Source: Bartonella sp. AU55XJBT
GTDB taxonomy: Bacteria > Pseudomonadota > Alphaproteobacteria > Rhizobiales > Rhizobiaceae
Assembly (NCBI RefSeq): GCF_028618525.1
Contig: NZ_JAQITC010000007.1
Span: 1-64,000, forward strand
DNA: 64,000 bases
Direction of reading: 5' to 3'
In this document: positions 59,937 through 64,000 of the stretch, in pieces
Position numbering within the stretch: position 1 is the first letter of the stretch
Layout: the number at the start of each line of letters is the position of its first letter
Notes under the pieces: model-generated
The model's database searches: none
What the model saw: the letters and a program-made list of their open reading frames with translations, nothing else
What the model was told of the DNA's origin: nothing
Position numbers and translations under genes: made by a program

Positions 59937-60572
59937 ATGACAACATTTACAATATTGTTAAATGGAGATCTTTTTATCACTGATCGTTTGCTTAATCAAA
60001 TTCAAAACAGTCGGGTGATTGCTGCGGATGGCGGCATGCGTCATGCGGAAGCACTTAATGTGATGCCTGAGTTGTGGTTAGGGGATTTTGATTCATCTGA
60101 TCAGACTTTGATCGACAAATATAGCCATGTTCCGCGTGAGGTTTTTCCCTCTGATAAAGATATGACCGATAGTGCTTTGGCTTGTGAAAGAGCGCTACAA
60201 AAGGGTGCTAAAAAGCTTATTTTGTGTGGTGCTTTGGGAGGGGAGAGAAGTGATCATAGCCTTTCTCATATGACGCAAGCGTTGATGATGGCAGAGAAAG
60301 GCATTTCAGTATTGTTGACAAGCGGTTTGGAAGAAGGTTGGCCGGTTTTGCCAAAACTTGTGTCATATGATTTGCCTAAAGGGTGCTTGTTTAGTCTTAT
60401 CGGTTTTTCTGATTTAGAAGGCTTAACGCTTGAGGGGGTAAAATGGCCAATTTGTGACAAAAATGTGTCATTTGGCTCTTCTTTAACACTTTCTAACCGT
60501 ATTTGTGGAACCTTTTCTTGCCATTTAGGTTCTGGAAAAGCTATATTGTTAGCGTCTGTACCTATTTCGTAA
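59937..60572 (+). CDS. thiN: Thiamine pyrophosphokinase
   Basis: Transfers pyrophosphate from ATP to thiamine, giving the cofactor TPP. The 211-residue product has the TPK catalytic-domain motifs ADGGMRHAEAL (residues about 30-40), LWLGDFDSSD (about 47-56), FPSDKDMTDSALA (about 73-85) and LCGALGGERSDH, and the B1-binding domain near the end (SLTLSNRI). ATG at 59937. It suggests use of salvaged thiamine, which suits a host-dependent bacterium. No TPP riboswitch was seen upstream. Confidence 0.88.
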   Translation: MTTFTILLNGDLFITDRLLNQIQNSRVIAADGGMRHAEALNVMPELWLGDFDSSDQTLIDKYSHVPREVFPSDKDMTDSALACERALQKGAKKLILCGALGGERSDHSLSHMTQALMMAEKGISVLLTSGLEEGWPVLPKLVSYDLPKGCLFSLIGFSDLEGLTLEGVKWPICDKNVSFGSSLTLSNRICGTFSCHLGSGKAILLASVPIS

Positions 60573-60676
60573 AGCTCTTCCAATATATTTTGAATAAGGC
60601 AAGGGGGGGGCGTAGTGATTAAGTGCCGACATAAACGATGTATTATGTATTGATCTTGAGAAGGAAAGGTTTTGCT

Positions 60677-61063
60677 ATGTTAAAATCAATTTTAAAAGTA
60701 GCCGTCGTTTCTGCGATTGGTTTCAGTTCGGTGGCTTGTACGACAACTGATGAGCGCGTTGCGCGTTACGGTGTAGGGGGAGCAGCAATTGGGGCTTTGG
60801 CTGGAACAGCTATTGCTGGAAGCACGCCTGGAGCAGCGCTTACTGGTGCGGCATTTGGGGCTTTGGCTGGAACAGTAACGGGTGAGGCTGTAAATCAAAG
60901 AAGACAACAAAGACAAGCTTCACAATTGTGCACATATCGCTCTCGTAGAGGACATGTCTACCAAGCACCTTGTGCACAAAGAGTTCCAGTACGACAATTA
61001 TGTACTTACCGTGATGCAAGAGGGGTGATGTATCAAGCACCTTGTCCGCGCCGCGTTCGTTAA
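60677..61063 (+). CDS. Small glycine-zipper lipoprotein with tandem C-terminal repeats
   Basis: 128 residues. Signal peptide with lipobox SSVAC (Cys about 21), then a glycine-zipper membrane segment (YGVGGAAIGALAGTAIAG, AFGALAGTVTGEAV), the pattern of 17-kDa surface antigens. The C-terminus holds two copies of a 20-residue unit, QLCTYR-x-x-RG-x-x-YQAPC, each with two cysteines. ATG at 60677 follows AAGGAAAGG. Its stop overlaps the ATG of the ABC-F gene (TAATG). Probably an outer-membrane lipoprotein; function unknown. Confidence 0.8.
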   Translation: MLKSILKVAVVSAIGFSSVACTTTDERVARYGVGGAAIGALAGTAIAGSTPGAALTGAAFGALAGTVTGEAVNQRRQQRQASQLCTYRSRRGHVYQAPCAQRVPVRQLCTYRDARGVMYQAPCPRRVR

Positions 61064-62928
61064 TGGCGGTGCCATTGCTGCGGCTTGACCGCATTTTCTT
61101 AAACGTGGGGACAACGCCTTTGCTCAACCAAGCCTGTTTATCGGTTGAGCAGGGAGCGCGTATTGCGTTGGTAGGCCGTAATGGTTGTGGAAAATCGACC
61201 CTGTTAAAAATTGCCGCAGGAATATTAGAGCCTCATGGTGGCGAAATTTTTCGCCACCCTCGCGTAACACTTCGTTATGTCGCTCAAAATCCGGATTGTT
61301 CTGGTTTTGAGGATATTAACACTTATATGGAAGCGGGGCTGGACGAGACATCTGATGTTCAGTGGATCAATATGCTTCGTACAAATTTAGGGTTTTCGGG
61401 CGCGGAAAAATTAGAAACGCTTTCGGGCGGTGAAAAGAGGCGTGTTTCATTGTTACGGGCCATTGCAGCAAAACCCGATATTTTGTTCTTAGATGAACCA
61501 ACCAATCATCTTGATTTACCAACCATTGAATGGTTGGAAGGCGTGTTGTCTTCTTTGCGTTCAGCGATTGTGGTGATTTCCCATGATCGACGATTTTTGG
61601 AAAATGTTACGCGTTCAACGGTATGGCTTGATCGTGGGACAACGAAAAGACTGGAAAAGCGTTTTTCAGAATTTGAAAATTGGCGCGATAAAGCTTTGGA
61701 AGAAGAAGCACTCGAGCAGCATAAATTGGGGCGTCAAATTGTCCGTGAAGAGCAATGGTTGCGTTATGGGGTAACTGCACGGCGTAAGCGTAATGTACGG
61801 CGCTTGGGCGAATTAAAAAACTTAAGACAGCGTCATCAAACTTATAAGGGGCAGCCGGGAAGTGCACTGTTGAGCGCTGCTAAAAGTCATGATTCTGGGC
61901 AATTGGTGCTCGAAGCAAAGAAAATTTCAAAATCCTATGGGGATCGCGTTATCGTGAAAGATTTCTCTTTACGCATTCAGCGGGGAGATCGAATCGGTTT
62001 GGTAGGACCTAATGGGATTGGAAAGACAACGCTCCTTTCCACATTGATTGGGCAAGAAGCTGTAGATAGTGGGACGGTGAAGCATGGCTATAACCTCTCC
62101 ATGGCATTGCTTGATCAGCAACGTATTCTCAATGAAGAAGAAACTTTGGCGCATTATTTAACGGGAGGAAGGGGCGATACTCTCGTGATCAATGGACAAG
62201 AACGGCATGTGGTTTCTTATATGAAAGACTTTTTATTTTTGCCGGAACAAGCGCGCACCCCCCTTAAAGAATTTTCAGGGGGAGAAAGAGCACGACTCAT
62301 GCTTGCACGCCTTCTTTCGCGTCCGGCAAACTTTTTAATTCTTGATGAACCGACCAATGATTTGGATATGGAAACTTTGGATTTATTGCAAGAATTTATT
62401 GCTGATTTTGCAGGAACAGTGTTGTTGGTTAGCCATGACAGAGATTTTTTAGATCGTACTGTAACGCATATGTTGGCACCGGAGGGCGATGGTCATTGGG
62501 TTTTATATGCGGGTGGCTATAGTGATATGATGGCGCAAAATAAGCAGGCTCTCCGTTTACAACGCACAGAAATAGAATTATCAAACCGTAAAACATCTGC
62601 AAAATCTTGCGCAGGGGTGGGCGGAAAAAGTACTTTCTCAACAGATCCTAGCTTGGATAGTGCGGGAGAGAAAAAGACACGAAGAAAATTGTCCTATAAG
62701 CAGGTTTATGCATTGGAAAAATTGCCTGAAGAAATCGCTGTTTTGCAAAGTGAAATAAAAAAAATTGAACAAGAGCTCTGTGACCCAACTCTTTATGGCA
62801 GTGATAAAAAACGTTTTGAGCGTTTATCAACAGCGTTGGAAAAAAAGAAAATAACTTGCACACAAAAGCAAGAAGAATGGCTAGAACTTGAAATTTTACG
62901 TGAAGAAATAGAAGCGTATTCACGGTAA
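61063..62928 (+). CDS. uup: ABC-F family ATPase, Uup-like
   Basis: Soluble tandem ABC protein of 621 residues acting on ribosomes or DNA. Two ATP sites: Walker A GRNGCGKST (residues about 40-48) with LSGGEKRR and DEPTNHLD, and GPNGIGKTT (about 315-323) with FSGGERARL and DEPTNDLD. The linker between them and the C-terminal coiled coil (about 540-621, EEIAVLQSEIKKIEQEL) are the Uup layout. ATG at 61063 overlaps the stop of the lipoprotein gene, so the two are translationally coupled. Confidence 0.92.
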   Translation: MAVPLLRLDRIFLNVGTTPLLNQACLSVEQGARIALVGRNGCGKSTLLKIAAGILEPHGGEIFRHPRVTLRYVAQNPDCSGFEDINTYMEAGLDETSDVQWINMLRTNLGFSGAEKLETLSGGEKRRVSLLRAIAAKPDILFLDEPTNHLDLPTIEWLEGVLSSLRSAIVVISHDRRFLENVTRSTVWLDRGTTKRLEKRFSEFENWRDKALEEEALEQHKLGRQIVREEQWLRYGVTARRKRNVRRLGELKNLRQRHQTYKGQPGSALLSAAKSHDSGQLVLEAKKISKSYGDRVIVKDFSLRIQRGDRIGLVGPNGIGKTTLLSTLIGQEAVDSGTVKHGYNLSMALLDQQRILNEEETLAHYLTGGRGDTLVINGQERHVVSYMKDFLFLPEQARTPLKEFSGGERARLMLARLLSRPANFLILDEPTNDLDMETLDLLQEFIADFAGTVLLVSHDRDFLDRTVTHMLAPEGDGHWVLYAGGYSDMMAQNKQALRLQRTEIELSNRKTSAKSCAGVGGKSTFSTDPSLDSAGEKKTRRKLSYKQVYALEKLPEEIAVLQSEIKKIEQELCDPTLYGSDKKRFERLSTALEKKKITCTQKQEEWLELEILREEIEAYSR

Positions 62929-63470
62929 TATCTCATCATTTCCCAGTATTTTAAGAGATTCCTATTGTCTCATCGCTTTCTGTGGAAGTGCTTGGACATA
63001 TTGAAGAATGACCACAGTACCTTATGAGTTCATAAAGAGCAGATTTTTTAAAACATACTTTTGACTGCGGTTCGAAGTCATAGCGCTGGTTAATGGGATT
63101 TTGAAGAAAGCTTTACTGTTTACGTTTGGCTTTTTGGCACAACTCTTGATAAAGAAAAAATTATTGGTGCGGTGCGTTTTTCAAAATGTTCTCACGCATG
63201 GTAATACACTCACACATTTTGCAAGTCCCCAATGTTGCTATCGCTCGTGGCGTTTGAGCGCATTCATAAAAGTATTCTCTTGTTTTAATTTTATACCTTC
63301 AATACACCAATCTCGCTTATGACGAACAAGCAAATGAGCCTCATTGATTCTCATGTGAGAAGTGTTGTGATGCGAAAAGTGTAACATATTCGATGTTACG
63401 GTTTAAGGTTAAAAATGATGATATGTCACGACAAATCAACGTGTTATTGTAACATTTTTAGGAGGAGAAA
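62929..63470. other. Spacer upstream of the broken rimJ-like gene
   Basis: No gene is supported in 542 bases. A fragment at 63320-63360 (AAGCAAATGAGCCTCATTGATTC) resembles the 5' part of dispersed repeat family 1, which is weak. AGGAGGAG at 63461-63468 is the ribosome site of the next gene. Confidence 0.4.
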
Positions 63471-64000
63471 ATGATGGACATTAAAACAAAGCGAACAATT
63501 TCCACATTGATTGGTTTAGAAGATGCTGCTGAACTGTCTGCTTATTACTTGCGTAATGCGAATCATCTGCGCCCTTTTGAACCGTTGAGATCTGACGACT
63601 ACCACACTCTAACAGCTTGGCGAGCACGCGCGCCAATGCATTTGCTTATGAAAGCGCACAAGGGCAAGCCTATCGATATATCGTACGTCTAAGAAATGAA
63701 AACACAATCATCGGTGTTGTAAACTTCACAAATGTGGTTCGTGGTGTTTTTCAAGCCTGTCATCTTGGTTTTTCTCTTGATGAGAAACAACAAGGCAAAG
63801 GGCTTATGTTTGAGAGTTTATCGGCTCTTATACGCCATATCTTTCAAGTCTATCACCTGCATAGAGTGATGGCAAATTATAGACCTGAGAACATAAAAAG
63901 CGAACTTTTATTAAAGCGCCTTCATTTTGAAAAAGAAGGCTATGCCAAAGATTATTTGATGATTTCTGGAAAATGGAGAGATCATATTCTAACCTCTCGA
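63471..64000 (+). pseudogene. rimJ: RimJ/RimL-like GNAT acetyltransferase, frameshifted, cut by window end
   Basis: Protein N-acetyltransferase family. From ATG 63471, with a strong AGGAGGAG site, the first frame reads a normal RimJ start (LEDAAELSAYYLRNANHLRPFEP) but stops at 63692. A second plus-strand frame, entered near 63635, continues the family: AYRYIVRLRNENTIIGVVNF, ACHLGFSLDEKQQGKGLMFE (acetyl-CoA loop as Q-Q-G-K-G) and NIKSELLLKRLHFEKEGYAK. The shift lies at the short CG run in ACGCGCGCC (63628-63636). Downstream frame is open to the edge. Either a recent pseudogene, a phase-variable tract or a sequencing error. Confidence 0.75.

Overview
The window looks like a chromosome segment of a Bartonella species with a Trw type IV secretion system. 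Base composition is low-GC, the core gene order is that of Rhizobiales (ftsK-lolA-xthA, ftsEX, leuS-lptE, priA-atpHAGDC, fdxA-carD-rpoH), tandem trwL pilin genes sit at the left end, and long gene-poor spacers hold decayed gene copies. The genus call rests on recognition of families and context; no database search was possible. I found no tRNA, rRNA, CRISPR array or complete insertion sequence.

Layout. 0-2.8 kb: the 5' end of a trw locus, with two trwL paralogs and three unrecognised ORFs on the minus strand, and a divergent H-NS-like gene. 3.7-9.8 kb: a ubiquinone hydroxylase, ftsK, lolA and exonuclease III. 9.9-14.6 kb: a complete tripartite exporter (NodT-type outer-membrane factor, MacA, MacB). 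14.9-21.5 kb: an accessory stretch with two paralogous small membrane proteins and a 1652-residue single-polypeptide (type ISP) restriction-modification enzyme. 22-24.2 kb: ftsE-ftsX-ydcF-like. 24.7-26.6 kb: acs. 26.9-28.05 kb: a very AT-rich islet with three related tiny membrane proteins behind a glycine-rich, bacteriocin-like 83-residue peptide. 29.2-36.6 kb: yggS, leuS, lptE, fsa and priA. 37.9-43.2 kb: the F1 ATP synthase operon. 43.2-45.8 kb: an EmrB/EmrA-like pair. 46.4-52.4 kb: a DUF883-like protein, ispG, an MFS carrier, ispA and rpmF. 53.5-57.8 kb: carD, fdxA, a helicase remnant lacking its motor domain, and rpoH. 58.2-64 kb: an M48 peptidase, thiN, a glycine-zipper lipoprotein, uup, and a frameshifted rimJ-like acetyltransferase that runs off the end.

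Functionally the window mixes envelope biogenesis (lolA, lptE, M48 lipoprotein, ftsEX/ftsK), energy and isoprenoid metabolism (atp, ubi, ispG, ispA, acs), export systems and a host-interaction locus (trw). The most striking non-coding pattern is that four genes (yggS, priA, rpmF, rpoH) each carry a decayed tandem copy of their own 3' end directly downstream. Two dispersed repeat families also occupy the spacers. The best candidate for an undescribed system is the small-protein islet at 26.97-28.05 kb.
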